A stretch of 15,965 nucleotides of DNA from an uncultured Collinsella sp. GTDB lineage: Bacteria > Actinomycetota > Coriobacteriia > Coriobacteriales > Coriobacteriaceae. The notes below the pieces were generated by a model. It had not been told where the DNA came from, searched no databases, and saw only the letters and a list, made by a program, of their open reading frames with translations. The stretch covers positions 1 to 15,965 of the forward strand of contig CABUXM010000048.1 in assembly GCA_902495545.1 (NCBI GenBank), written 5' to 3'. Both the position numbers and the translations under genes were made by a program. Below, in pieces: positions 1 to 6,854 of this stretch (the stretch's first letter is position 1; the number at the start of each line of letters is the position of its first letter).

Positions 1-47
1 GAGAGTACTGCGGGGTCAGCCCGTGGGAGGCCAGGGCGCCGCTGACC
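1..47 (+). rRNA. rrf: 5S ribosomal RNA, 3' end (partial)
   Basis: The first 47 nt match the 3' part of an actinobacterial 5S rRNA. They begin with the GAGAGTACTG segment of loop E/helix IV, continue through a CGGG...CCCG helix, and end in GCGCCGCTGACC, the 3' strand of helix I. The 5' two thirds lie outside the window, so pairing with the 5' strand cannot be checked. The exact 3' end is inferred from where helix I should close. A strong intrinsic terminator directly downstream supports this being the end of an rRNA operon. Confidence 0.82.
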
Positions 48-51
48 GGTG

Positions 52-68
52 GACGGCACCGAGCCGTC
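52..68 (+). other. Small hairpin between 5S rRNA and terminator
   Basis: GACGGC (52-57) pairs perfectly with GCCGTC (63-68) around a 5-nt loop. It sits between the inferred 5S 3' end and the terminator. It may be a processing or 3'-end protection element of the rRNA transcript, but that role is inferred from position only. Confidence 0.4.
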
Positions 69-81
69 ATCGAACTTGGAA

Positions 82-112
82 GGGGGAGGCCTCGCGGCCT
101 CCCCCTTTTTTT
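82..112 (+). terminator. Intrinsic terminator of the rRNA operon
   Basis: A perfect 10-bp GC-rich stem (82-91 with 96-105) and a TCGC tetraloop are followed by seven T residues (106-112). This is a textbook rho-independent terminator for the 5S-ending transcript. On the minus strand the stem is not followed by a T run, so it probably does not terminate the facing gene. Confidence 0.95.
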
Positions 113-176
113 GCGTTTACGGGGCGTAAATGACTCAATTACACCAGACGATCTTATCGTTTTTGGTATTGAGCCT

Positions 177-644
177 TTATTTAAAGAAAATAAATCGAAT
201 AACAAGGGCAACTGCTATGGCCGCAATGATCAAAAGCAGGATTGCCAGTCGATGTTGCTTGCGCCGTTTGCTTGAAGAAACGAAGATTGATTTTCCCTGT
301 TTTGGCGTTTCGAGATAGCGAGCCGAATGCGTCAAGGTTTGCTTTGGTCGAGGACCTCTTTGTTGGTGAGTGGTGGATGCTTTCATCGGCTCATCACTAG
401 CTGCGCTGTTTTTAGATAATGGTGCGTCTTTCAGATATATGGGATCGCCCGATGCGACGCCCATATGCTTACGTCCCGTTTTGGCATCCTCGAGCGTTTG
501 ATATCGATTTCTCGTCACATACTCGGGCTCTGGGTCATTAATGGGCTCTTGCGAGATGTGGGGGCGATGGAACCGTGGCGGCTGCGTAGAAGTATCTTCG
601 CCCTGCGTCGGCATAAACATTTTGTTCTGGTTTTGGTCGTCCAT
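177..644 (-). CDS. Small tail-anchored membrane protein, hypothetical
   Basis: This encodes 155 residues that I do not recognise as any family. Residues 1-126 are hydrophilic, Pro/Gln/Thr-rich and probably disordered. A basic KRRKQHR patch (126-132) is followed by one hydrophobic helix (about 133-149) and a short RFIFFK tail. This predicts a C-terminally anchored protein with its bulk in the cytoplasm. The start has an AAAGGG Shine-Dalgarno about 5 nt upstream on the minus strand, and a TACAAT -10 lies 39 nt before it. The gene runs towards the rRNA operon and diverges from hsp20. It is visibly more AT-rich than the rest of the window. The clean start signals make it credible as a gene, but its function is unknown. 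Confidence 0.68.
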   Translation of the reverse strand: MDDQNQNKMFMPTQGEDTSTQPPRFHRPHISQEPINDPEPEYVTRNRYQTLEDAKTGRKHMGVASGDPIYLKDAPLSKNSAASDEPMKASTTHQQRGPRPKQTLTHSARYLETPKQGKSIFVSSSKRRKQHRLAILLLIIAAIAVALVIRFIFFK

Positions 645-683
645 GATGCCCTTTAGCTCGTTACCAACAACGTGTACGCGCTC

Positions 684-689
684 ATTGTA
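684..689 (-). promoter_or_regulatory. Candidate -10 box of the tail-anchored protein gene
   Basis: The minus strand reads TACAAT here, 5/6 to TATAAT and 39 nt upstream of the start codon. No convincing -35 box is seen. The same hexamer precedes several other genes in this window. Confidence 0.45.
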
Positions 690-727
690 AGCCCCTTGTT
701 ATTTGTAGCTGGGGACATACTCGGTAT

Positions 728-753
728 TTAAGCTCTGGTTCAAAGAACCTTAA
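728..753. promoter_or_regulatory. Dyad in the divergent spacer (possible operator)
   Basis: A perfect GGTTC-AAA-GAACC inverted repeat (737-749) lies between outer TTAAG (728-732) and CTTAA (749-753) halves. It sits in the spacer between the minus-strand small gene and hsp20, so a bound regulator could act on either. No regulator family is identified. Confidence 0.35.
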
Positions 754-764
754 CCTTCCTAAAA

Positions 765-785
765 CCTGAGTCATACGCACTTAGA
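765..785. promoter_or_regulatory. HAIR-like dyad upstream of hsp20 (candidate HspR site)
   Basis: CCTGAGT (765-771), 7 nt, then ACTTAGA (779-785). The known HspR operator in actinobacteria is CTTGAGT-N7-ACTCAAG. The left arm matches 6/7 and the right arm 4/7, with the exact N7 spacing. A further ACTCAAA half lies at 803-809. Position upstream of a small heat-shock gene fits, but the right arm is weak. Confidence 0.35.
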
Positions 786-921
786 TATGCTTATAGTACT
801 GGACTCAAAAAACTTTATAGTCGATGTATATATGAGCACTGGGTGGGCATATATAAGAGCGTCAAAAGAAGTCCCAGTCACCTGGAAGATGACTCGGCAG
901 TCCTATAAAGGAGTGGTAAAC

Positions 922-1353
922 ATGGCAAGCATGGTTCCTTATCGTTCGGTTTTTGGCGTTCGTCCCTCTGCAAGCTCGCTGTTCGATCTGTTTGATGATA
1001 TGAGCGACCTTGCGAACAGCTCGATTGCCTCTAAGGCGTTCCCCGTTGACGTTGAGGATAAGGGCGATGGCTATGAGGTCAAGGCTTATCTGACCGGCGT
1101 CGCCAAGGACGATATCGATGTCGAGCTTAACGAGGGCCGTCTGTCCATTAGCGTGAATGTCGAGGAAGACGAGGAGAACGAGGGCAAGAACTTCCTGCAG
1201 AAGGAGTTCAGCTCGTACAGCGCGACGCGTGGCGTGTATCTTAAGGACGCTTCGAGCGAGGGCCTCTCGGCTAAGTACGCTGACGGCATCCTGACCGTTA
1301 CGGTTCCCAAGATCGTCGAGAAGAAGAACGTTACGAAGATCTCCATCGAATAA
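922..1353 (+). CDS. Hsp20/alpha-crystallin small heat-shock protein
   Basis: This is an ATP-independent holdase that binds unfolding proteins in the cytoplasm. I chose ATG 922 because AAAGGAG lies at 907-913 with good spacing; the frame is open further upstream, but that stretch is AT-rich and has no such signal. The 143-residue length is normal for bacterial Hsp20. A short N-terminal arm contains FDLFDDM (21-27). The alpha-crystallin domain runs about 38-130 and includes AYLTGVAKDDIDVEL (55-69) and the conserved DGILTVTVPK strand (121-130). The C-terminal ISI (140-142) is the I-X-I motif used for oligomer assembly. The gene appears monocistronic, with a possible HAIR-type site upstream and a terminator immediately downstream. 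Confidence 0.95.
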   Translation: MASMVPYRSVFGVRPSASSLFDLFDDMSDLANSSIASKAFPVDVEDKGDGYEVKAYLTGVAKDDIDVELNEGRLSISVNVEEDEENEGKNFLQKEFSSYSATRGVYLKDASSEGLSAKYADGILTVTVPKIVEKKNVTKISIE

Positions 1354-1386
1354 CTTCGTTGGTGTTCTTCGCTATTAAAAGACAAT

Positions 1387-1420
1387 AAAAGGGGCTGGGA
1401 AGCGATTCCCGGCCCCTTTT
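1387..1420. terminator. Bidirectional terminator between hsp20 and the MBL hydrolase
   Basis: A 15-bp stem (1387-1401 with 1406-1420, one G-T wobble) has a GCGA loop. It is flanked by AAAA on the left and TTTT on the right, so both strands give a GC stem followed by T residues. It lies between two convergent genes and can end both transcripts. Confidence 0.92.
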
Positions 1421-1435
1421 GCTGTTTAGGACAGT

Positions 1436-2245
1436 CTATTGAATGGTTGCTGGCCGATACTGGCTTGCGGGGTGTATCGAGAGTTTTCGCGATCCTTGGA
1501 GAAGGGTGGCGGAGCTGCCGAGCTCGTCATCCAGGGTTGCGGCTAGAGCTTTGGCATAGCTTTTGACGGTAAGGCTCGGACGATTGTTGTCTTGGCTGAT
1601 ATGCATGGCAATGAGCTGTTCGGTGCGATCGGTAACAAGTTCGCGCGCGGCTTCGGCGGCTTGGTCGTTGGAGAGGTGTCCCCTTGCAGACAGGATGCGC
1701 TCCTGAAGAAAGCGGGGATATTCTCCCTCGCGCAGCATGGTCACATCGTGGTTGCTTTCGAGCGCGAGGACTCGACAATCTTTGAGGGTGTTCATGGCTT
1801 GGCTCGATAGCTCTCCGGTGTCGGTAGCAAAGCCGATGGAATCATCGAGGGCGTCGAATCGAAAGCCGATTGGATTTATGACATCGTGTGATGTGGAGTA
1901 GGTTTGCACGTGGATGCCGGCAATGGATAGGGTGTCACCGGGGTCGAATTCCTCGACAGGCAGATGCGAAAGATTTTCTTTGCTCGAAAGAGTGCCCCTG
2001 CTGGCAAAGAGGGGGCCGTGCCAGTGCTTGCACCAGACATCGAGGCCCTTGATGTGATCGCTGTGCTCATGAGTAATGAGAAGAGCCGAGACGTTGTCTG
2101 TCGAGAGCCCCAGTTCTGCCATGCGCTTTAATGTCTCGCGGCGAGACAGTCCGTCATCGACCATAATGAGCCCCTGCGGGCCCTCGATGAGTGCGCAGTT
2201 GCCTTTAGAGCCACTGCCGAGGATATGAAGGTGCAGACGAGACAT
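1436..2245 (-). CDS. MBL-fold metallohydrolase, YycJ/WalJ-like
   Basis: This 269-residue metallo-beta-lactamase-fold hydrolase resembles B. subtilis YycJ/WalJ, a cytoplasmic family linked to DNA exonuclease activity. Visible motifs are ILGSGSKGNC (8-17), the metal-binding THEHSDH (58-64, HxHxDH complete), H120, a D in FATDTGE (139-145), ESNHD (163-167) and GHLSN (189-193), typical of the YycJ branch. The frame stays open upstream to 2326, but the family's N-terminus begins near MSRLHLHILG, so start 2245 is preferred; its Shine-Dalgarno (GGA) is weak. The gene is divergent from tilS with 48 nt between starts. The fold and branch are firm; the substrate is not shown. Confidence 0.9.
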   Translation of the reverse strand: MSRLHLHILGSGSKGNCALIEGPQGLIMVDDGLSRRETLKRMAELGLSTDNVSALLITHEHSDHIKGLDVWCKHWHGPLFASRGTLSSKENLSHLPVEEFDPGDTLSIAGIHVQTYSTSHDVINPIGFRFDALDDSIGFATDTGELSSQAMNTLKDCRVLALESNHDVTMLREGEYPRFLQERILSARGHLSNDQAAEAARELVTDRTEQLIAMHISQDNNRPSLTVKSYAKALAATLDDELGSSATLLQGSRKLSIHPASQYRPATIQ

Positions 2246-2259
2246 AAGATTCCAAAGGA

Positions 2260-2265
2260 TACAAT
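2260..2265 (+). promoter_or_regulatory. Candidate -10 box for tilS
   Basis: TACAAT lies 28 nt upstream of the tilS ATG in the short divergent spacer. No good -35 is visible. Confidence 0.4.
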
Positions 2266-2293
2266 GGGTGCGGACGAATAGAGGAGGAAGCAA

Positions 2294-3832
2294 ATGCCTA
2301 CGGTATCTCAGCATTATGGACACCATGCCGTGCCTGGGGCAGTCGATGAGACCCGGACGAGGCAGCAGGCTGCTCCTGTCGTGCTCATGGTATCAGGCGG
2401 CGCGGACTCGACGGCACTGCTTCTTATGGCGTGCACATCAAAGTTGGATATCCAAGACGGACGCGGTGTTGCCCCCATTGCTCGCGAGCGCCTGCATGTG
2501 CTGCATGTAAACCATCATCTGCGCGGCAAGGCGTCCGATGGCGACGAGGCCTTTGTGCGTGAGCTCTGCGCGAAATATGGTTTACCGCTGTGCGTGGAGC
2601 ACGCTTATTTTGATGGGGAGTCGGGCAATATTGAGGCCGCGGCCCGCGAGGTGCGCTATGCCGCGGCGCGGAGGTATGTTCGCGAGCTCTGCGCCCAGAC
2701 GGGGGCACCGCGAACGGCGGCTCGTATCTGCACCGCGCACACGTCTTCGGATCGCGCGGAAACGTTTTTGATGAACGCGATTAAGGGTTCGGGGCCCGCT
2801 GGCCTATCGAGCATTCCTCGCCGGAGGAATATCGTGGTGCGTCCCTTGCTCGACCTAACTCATGGCGAGCTCGTGGGCTATCTACAGGTACATGGTCAGC
2901 CGTGGCGTGAAGACGAGAGCAATGAGGATATCTCGTATCTGCGAAACTACGTGCGCCATCGAGTGATGCCGGTGGTGGCGCAGCGCAACGCGAGCGTCTG
3001 CAAGACGATTGGCGCCGCCTGCGAGATCTTAGGCGATGAGGACGCGTTTTTGTCTCAGCTTTCGGCACAGGCGTTTCGAAGCTGCCTGCGTAAGGAGGCG
3101 GCGGGCGCGCTGGTGCTCGATGCCAGGCGCCTTGCTGCGGCCGAGGTGGTAATCGCGCGGCGCATCGTGCGACTGGCGATTAAGCGCATCGATCCGGACG
3201 CTCGTCCAGAGATGCGACATGTGGAGCGAGTCCTTTCCTGCGTTGCCGAGGGCGCCGGCTCGGTCACGCTTCCGGCGGGGATTGACGCACGCATTGAGTT
3301 TGGCATGCTGGCGTTTAAGGCGCCGGCGGCTCGCGAGGGCCTGGTCGCGGACTGGGTTACCGTACCCGGTCGTTTGCCGTTGGGCGGGGGACGTATGCTG
3401 GTCACAGAACCGATGGCCGTTGAGCCGGGATGCGATATCGTGCGCCGCGCCCGTGAGCTTGCGGCTGCCGGGGAAGTGACAGCTTTGGTAGACGCGGCTG
3501 CCCTGGGTTTTGCCGACAGCGATAGTGAGCGGATCCTGGCGGGCTCGCGTGGCGAGATCCCTGCCGAGGCGCGATTGGCGCGCCTGTGGGTGGACGGTCC
3601 CGCACCGGGAGACGTGATGTGCCCGTTAGGAATGAGTGGCCGAAGCAAGAAAGTATCCGACTTGCTAGGTGAGGCTCGCATTCCCGTTTCCGAGCGCGCC
3701 GGCGTGCCCATGGTGAGGACGGCGCCGGGGGGTGCCGTGGTGTGGGTCGCCGGAGTTCGCGCGGACGAGCGTTTTAAGTGCACGGCCGCGACGCGCGTGG
3801 CATATCTGCTCCGCGTGGTCGATGCGGAATAG
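2294..3832 (+). CDS. tilS: tRNA(Ile)-lysidine synthase
   Basis: TilS adds lysine to C34 of the CAU-anticodon tRNA-Ile, using ATP, so that it reads AUA codons and is charged with isoleucine. The 512-residue protein has the PP-loop SGGADST (34-40), HVNHHLRG (71-78), an EAAAREVRY helix (114-122) and EDESNEDISYLRNYVRHRVMP (about 206-226). The C-terminal substrate-binding domain contains PGDVMCPLGMSGRSKKVSDLL and VVWVAGVRADERFK. GAGGAGG just upstream of ATG 2294 is a strong Shine-Dalgarno. The active-site block usually seen as AHxxDDQAET reads AHTSSDRAET (148-157), with one Asp changed to Ser and Gln to Arg. It leads a tilS-hpt-ftsH run, an order common in Gram-positive bacteria. The N-terminus carries about 28 residues before the PP-loop strand. 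Confidence 0.95.
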   Translation: MPTVSQHYGHHAVPGAVDETRTRQQAAPVVLMVSGGADSTALLLMACTSKLDIQDGRGVAPIARERLHVLHVNHHLRGKASDGDEAFVRELCAKYGLPLCVEHAYFDGESGNIEAAAREVRYAAARRYVRELCAQTGAPRTAARICTAHTSSDRAETFLMNAIKGSGPAGLSSIPRRRNIVVRPLLDLTHGELVGYLQVHGQPWREDESNEDISYLRNYVRHRVMPVVAQRNASVCKTIGAACEILGDEDAFLSQLSAQAFRSCLRKEAAGALVLDARRLAAAEVVIARRIVRLAIKRIDPDARPEMRHVERVLSCVAEGAGSVTLPAGIDARIEFGMLAFKAPAAREGLVADWVTVPGRLPLGGGRMLVTEPMAVEPGCDIVRRARELAAAGEVTALVDAAALGFADSDSERILAGSRGEIPAEARLARLWVDGPAPGDVMCPLGMSGRSKKVSDLLGEARIPVSERAGVPMVRTAPGGAVVWVAGVRADERFKCTAATRVAYLLRVVDAE

Positions 3833-3894
3833 CGTCCCACGCCTGCTATTCTGTGCGACGTTGACGGTATTCCCGCGCTGATGGCGCACGGGCT

Positions 3895-3906
3895 GGTAAA
3901 TTTACC
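3895..3906. promoter_or_regulatory. 12-bp palindrome upstream of hpt
   Basis: GGTAAATTTACC is a perfect palindrome. It sits just before a TGCTAGAAT extended -10, over the expected -35 region, so a dimeric regulator bound here could act on hpt. The regulator is unknown, and chance is possible. Confidence 0.35.
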
Positions 3907-3914
3907 CCGTGCGC

Positions 3915-3923
3915 TGCTAGAAT
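3915..3923 (+). promoter_or_regulatory. Candidate extended -10 promoter of hpt-ftsH
   Basis: TGCTAGAAT combines a TGn extension with TAGAAT (5/6 to TATAAT), 56 nt upstream of the hpt start. The 147-nt tilS-hpt gap has room for it. It could give hpt-ftsH a promoter independent of tilS. Confidence 0.45.
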
Positions 3924-3979
3924 GTGTAGTTCGCGTCCATACGGCGGTGTGTGGGCGATAGGCACAAGAAAGGGTTGTC

Positions 3980-4528
3980 ATGGCTTCTCAACATCCGGAT
4001 ATCGAGAAGGTTCTGTTCACGCAGGAGGATATCGACGGTATCGTCTCTCGCCTAGGCGAGCAGATTACTCGCGACTACGCGGGTAAGGATCTGGTGCTGA
4101 TTGCGGTCCTGCGCGGCGCCGTGGTCTTTATGGGCGACCTGATGCGTAAGATCGAGCTGCCGACCAACATCGATTTCATGGCTGTTTCGAGCTACGGCGA
4201 CGGTGTGAAGTCCTCGGGTATCGTGCGTATCATTAAGGACCTGGATATCGACATCCGCGGTCGCGACGTGCTGATCGTCGAGGACATTCTGGACTCGGGC
4301 CTGACGCTCAAGTATCTGATGAAGAACCTCGAGAGCCGCAAGCCCGCTTCTCTGGAGGTCGCCGCCTTCCTGTGGAAGGACGTTGAGGACCGCGTCTCGG
4401 CCATCACGCCCAAGTATGTTGGAACCCATTGCCCCGATGCCTTTGTGGTGGGCTACGGCCTCGACTATGCCGAGCGCTATCGCAACCTTCCGTATCTGGG
4501 CATTTTGAAACCGGAGGTTTATTCGTAA
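3980..4528 (+). CDS. hpt: Hypoxanthine-guanine phosphoribosyltransferase
   Basis: Hpt salvages hypoxanthine and guanine by transferring the phosphoribosyl group of PRPP to give IMP and GMP in the cytoplasm. The 182-residue length is normal. Diagnostic sites are the LRG turn (44-46), SYGDG (71-75, active-site flap region), the PRPP-binding VEDILDSGLT (100-109), and GYGLDYAERYRNLPY (158-172) of the base-binding hood. Shine-Dalgarno GAAAGGG lies a few bases before ATG 3980. It lies 147 nt after tilS, and its stop codon is one base from the ftsH start, so hpt and ftsH are very probably co-transcribed. Nothing in it looks abnormal. Confidence 0.97.
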   Translation: MASQHPDIEKVLFTQEDIDGIVSRLGEQITRDYAGKDLVLIAVLRGAVVFMGDLMRKIELPTNIDFMAVSSYGDGVKSSGIVRIIKDLDIDIRGRDVLIVEDILDSGLTLKYLMKNLESRKPASLEVAAFLWKDVEDRVSAITPKYVGTHCPDAFVVGYGLDYAERYRNLPYLGILKPEVYS

Positions 4529-4529
4529 G

Positions 4530-6665
4530 ATGCCCGACGACCGTAACGACAACAATTCCCAGACTCCCCGGGACCCAAAGATCCCGGGGATGCCCGGAGG
4601 CAAGAAGCCCACGCGTACGGGCTGGCTGTATTTTATTTTGGCTTGCGCGCTTCTGGGCTACGCCTTCTTTAACATGGGTTCCGGCTTTGCCAATTCCAGC
4701 AATACCGTTAAGCTCGCGACGAGCGAGATGGTGAGCGCCATCAAGCAGGATCGCGTCGAAGATCTGACCTATACGGTTCAAGACGGAAGCGTGACGGGTC
4801 ATTACTGGAAGACGAAGAAGGACAAGGGCGATACGAGCGAGCTCAAGAGCTTCTCCTCGACCTATGTCGGCTCCGATTCGCTTGCCGAGCTCATGGCGGA
4901 GCATCCCGATACCAAGTACATCGTCAACACCAACGATCCCGATTTTTGGGGCGACTTGGCGATGAGTGTGCTTCCGACGATCGCCCTTATCGCCATCATG
5001 TTCTACTTTATGCGCCAGATGATGGGCGCCAACAACAGGAACATGCAGTTTGGCAAGACCAACGCCAAGACCAACGAGGCCACACGCCCCAAGGTTAAGT
5101 TTGAAGACGTTGCCGGCGTGGACGAGGCAGTCGAGGAGCTCGAGGAGATCCGTGACTTTTTGAGCGATCCGGATCGCTATCGCAAGCTGGGCGCCAAGAT
5201 CCCGCGTGGCGTGTTGCTGGTGGGCCCTCCGGGCACTGGTAAAACGCTGCTGGCCAAGGCCGTTGCCGGCGAGGCGGGCGTGCCGTTCTTTAGCATCTCG
5301 GGCTCCGACTTTGTCGAGATGTTCGTGGGTGTCGGCGCCAGCCGTGTGCGTGACCTCTTTAAGGAGGCCAAGTCCCAGGCCCCGTCGATCATCTTCATCG
5401 ATGAGATCGATGCCGTGGGACGTCAGCGCGGAGCTGGCTTGGGCGGCGGTCACGATGAGCGCGAGCAGACGCTCAACCAGCTGCTGGTCGAGATGGACGG
5501 TTTTGAGGAGAGCGAGTCGGTCATCCTGATCGCCGCGACCAACCGTCCTGACATCCTGGATCCGGCATTGCTGCGTCCCGGCCGTTTTGACCGCCAGGTT
5601 ACGGTCGACCGTCCGGATGTGAAGGGCCGCGAGCAGATCTTGCGCGTGCATGCCGAGAACAAGCCGATGGACGAGGACGTGAAGTTTGAGAAGCTCGCCC
5701 AAATGACCGTTGGCTTCACCGGCGCCGATCTGGCAAATCTGCTCAACGAGTCTGCGCTGCTGGCTGCCCGCCGCCATCGTTCCGTGATCTCGATGGACGA
5801 GGTCGAGGAATCGATGGAGCGCGTGATTGCCGGTCCGCAGCGCAAGGGTCGCGTGATGACCGAGGCCGAGCGCACCACGATTGCCTACCACGAGAGCGGT
5901 CACGCCCTGGTGGGTCACATCCTGGAGCACTCCGATCCGGTTCACAAGATTTCGATCGTCAGCCGCGGCCAGGCTTTGGGTTACACACTGCAGCTTCCGC
6001 AGGAGGATCACTTCCTCAAGACCAAGAACGAGATGCTCGACGAGCTCGCCGTGTTCTTGGGTGGCCGCGTTGCCGAGGAACTCATGTGCGATGACATTAC
6101 ATCGGGCGCGAGCAACGATCTAGAGCGCGCGACCAAGATGGCGCGCGAGATGGTCACGCGCCTGGGCATGAGCGAGGAGCTTGGAACGCAGGTCTTTGGC
6201 GAGGCGCAGCATCAAGTGTTCCTGGGCCGCGACTATGCCGATCATCAGGATTACTCCGAGGAGACGGCGCGCCGCATCGATATCGAGGTCCAGCGCATTA
6301 TGCGTGAGGCCCATCGTCGTGCGGTCGAGATCCTGGATGCCCGTCGCGATCAGCTCGACCTGATGGCCAAGGTGCTGCTCGAGCGCGAGACCGTCGAGGG
6401 TGACGCCGTGAACGCCCTGCTCGACAACGAGTGGGACGCCTACCTTGAGCGCGAGGGCGATATCCTGGCGGCCAAGGAGGAGCGCAATGCCAAGGCGGCC
6501 GGCATGCCGACCAAGAAGCGCACGCCCCGTATGAGCGAGGAAGAGCTGGCGGCTGATGCCGCGGCCTTTGCGCAGGCGGCCATGCAGGAGGATGCCGAAG
6601 TCGCATCCGATGATGCTGGCGATGACCATGCCGTCGTCGATGCCGACGCCGACGCCGACAAATAG
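4530..6665 (+). CDS. ftsH: ATP-dependent zinc metalloprotease FtsH
   Basis: FtsH is a membrane-anchored hexameric AAA+ protease that extracts and degrades misfolded membrane proteins and short-lived regulators. The 711-residue protein has a first membrane helix (about 31-48), an extracytoplasmic domain (about 50-141), a second helix (about 143-163), then the AAA domain. That domain has Walker A GPPGTGKT (232-239), Walker B IIFIDE (287-292) and the second region of homology ATNRPDILDPALLRPGRFDR (336-355). The peptidase has zinc motif HESGH (454-458) and third ligand D530 in SNDLERAT. The C-terminus (about 675-711) is acidic and Ala/Asp-rich. The Shine-Dalgarno GGAGG (4513-4517) lies inside the end of hpt, 12 nt from the ATG, suggesting translational coupling. 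All catalytic residues are intact. Confidence 0.98.
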   Translation: MPDDRNDNNSQTPRDPKIPGMPGGKKPTRTGWLYFILACALLGYAFFNMGSGFANSSNTVKLATSEMVSAIKQDRVEDLTYTVQDGSVTGHYWKTKKDKGDTSELKSFSSTYVGSDSLAELMAEHPDTKYIVNTNDPDFWGDLAMSVLPTIALIAIMFYFMRQMMGANNRNMQFGKTNAKTNEATRPKVKFEDVAGVDEAVEELEEIRDFLSDPDRYRKLGAKIPRGVLLVGPPGTGKTLLAKAVAGEAGVPFFSISGSDFVEMFVGVGASRVRDLFKEAKSQAPSIIFIDEIDAVGRQRGAGLGGGHDEREQTLNQLLVEMDGFEESESVILIAATNRPDILDPALLRPGRFDRQVTVDRPDVKGREQILRVHAENKPMDEDVKFEKLAQMTVGFTGADLANLLNESALLAARRHRSVISMDEVEESMERVIAGPQRKGRVMTEAERTTIAYHESGHALVGHILEHSDPVHKISIVSRGQALGYTLQLPQEDHFLKTKNEMLDELAVFLGGRVAEELMCDDITSGASNDLERATKMAREMVTRLGMSEELGTQVFGEAQHQVFLGRDYADHQDYSEETARRIDIEVQRIMREAHRRAVEILDARRDQLDLMAKVLLERETVEGDAVNALLDNEWDAYLEREGDILAAKEERNAKAAGMPTKKRTPRMSEEELAADAAAFAQAAMQEDAEVASDDAGDDHAVVDADADADK

Positions 6666-6681
6666 TCTTTGTGGCGAAAGC

Positions 6682-6715
6682 CTCCGCGGGGAAACCTGCG
6701 GAGACTTTTTCTTTT
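6682..6715 (+). terminator. Intrinsic terminator after ftsH
   Basis: A 9-bp stem (6682-6690 with 6695-6703, one G-T pair) and GAAA tetraloop are followed by TTTTTCTTTT (6706-6715). It closes the tilS-hpt-ftsH transcript. Confidence 0.92.
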
Positions 6716-6734
6716 GAGCGATATGGGGCCGTCT

Positions 6735-6794
6735 GTTGATTGGGGACAGACTTAAATGAGCGTTTTCACGCATTTAAGTCTGTCCCCAATCAAC
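6735..6794. repeat. 60-nt palindromic intergenic repeat, 24-bp perfect arms
   Basis: Arms 6735-6758 and 6771-6794 are perfect reverse complements over 24 nt. The 12-nt centre can add a CGT/ACG pair set (6761-6763 with 6768-6770) around TTTC. Each arm carries the block GGGGACAGACTTAA. It lies 20 nt after the ftsH terminator and has no T run, so it is not simply a second terminator. The form suggests a dispersed palindromic element of the REP kind. Genomic copy number cannot be seen here. Confidence 0.75.
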
Positions 6795-6824
6795 ATTGCT
6801 GCGGCACTTTGCTCGGCTAAAGCG

Positions 6825-6830
6825 TACAAT
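6825..6830 (+). promoter_or_regulatory. Candidate -10 box of the aminotransferase gene
   Basis: TACAAT within GCTAAAGCGTACAAT, 24 nt before the start codon. The same layout, GCTAAAGTGTATGAT, precedes the ABC importer gene at 10821-10835. No clear -35. Confidence 0.5.
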
Positions 6831-6854
6831 AGCGCCTATGCGAAAGGGGAACAG

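Noticed and set aside
787..921. N-terminal extension of Hsp20
   Set aside because: AT-rich sequence with no Shine-Dalgarno, and the protein would be longer than the family; ATG 922 has a good one.
3055..3981. 308-codon minus-strand frame opposite tilS
   Set aside because: Ser/Thr/Arg/Ala-rich low-complexity translation typical of a shadow frame.
4404..6011. 535-codon open frame opposite ftsH
   Set aside because: Antisense shadow of a GC-rich gene; its translation is biased and matches no family, while ftsH is certain.
6756..6854. N-terminal extension of the aminotransferase reading frame
   Set aside because: It starts inside the palindromic repeat, crosses the -10 box and lacks a Shine-Dalgarno.
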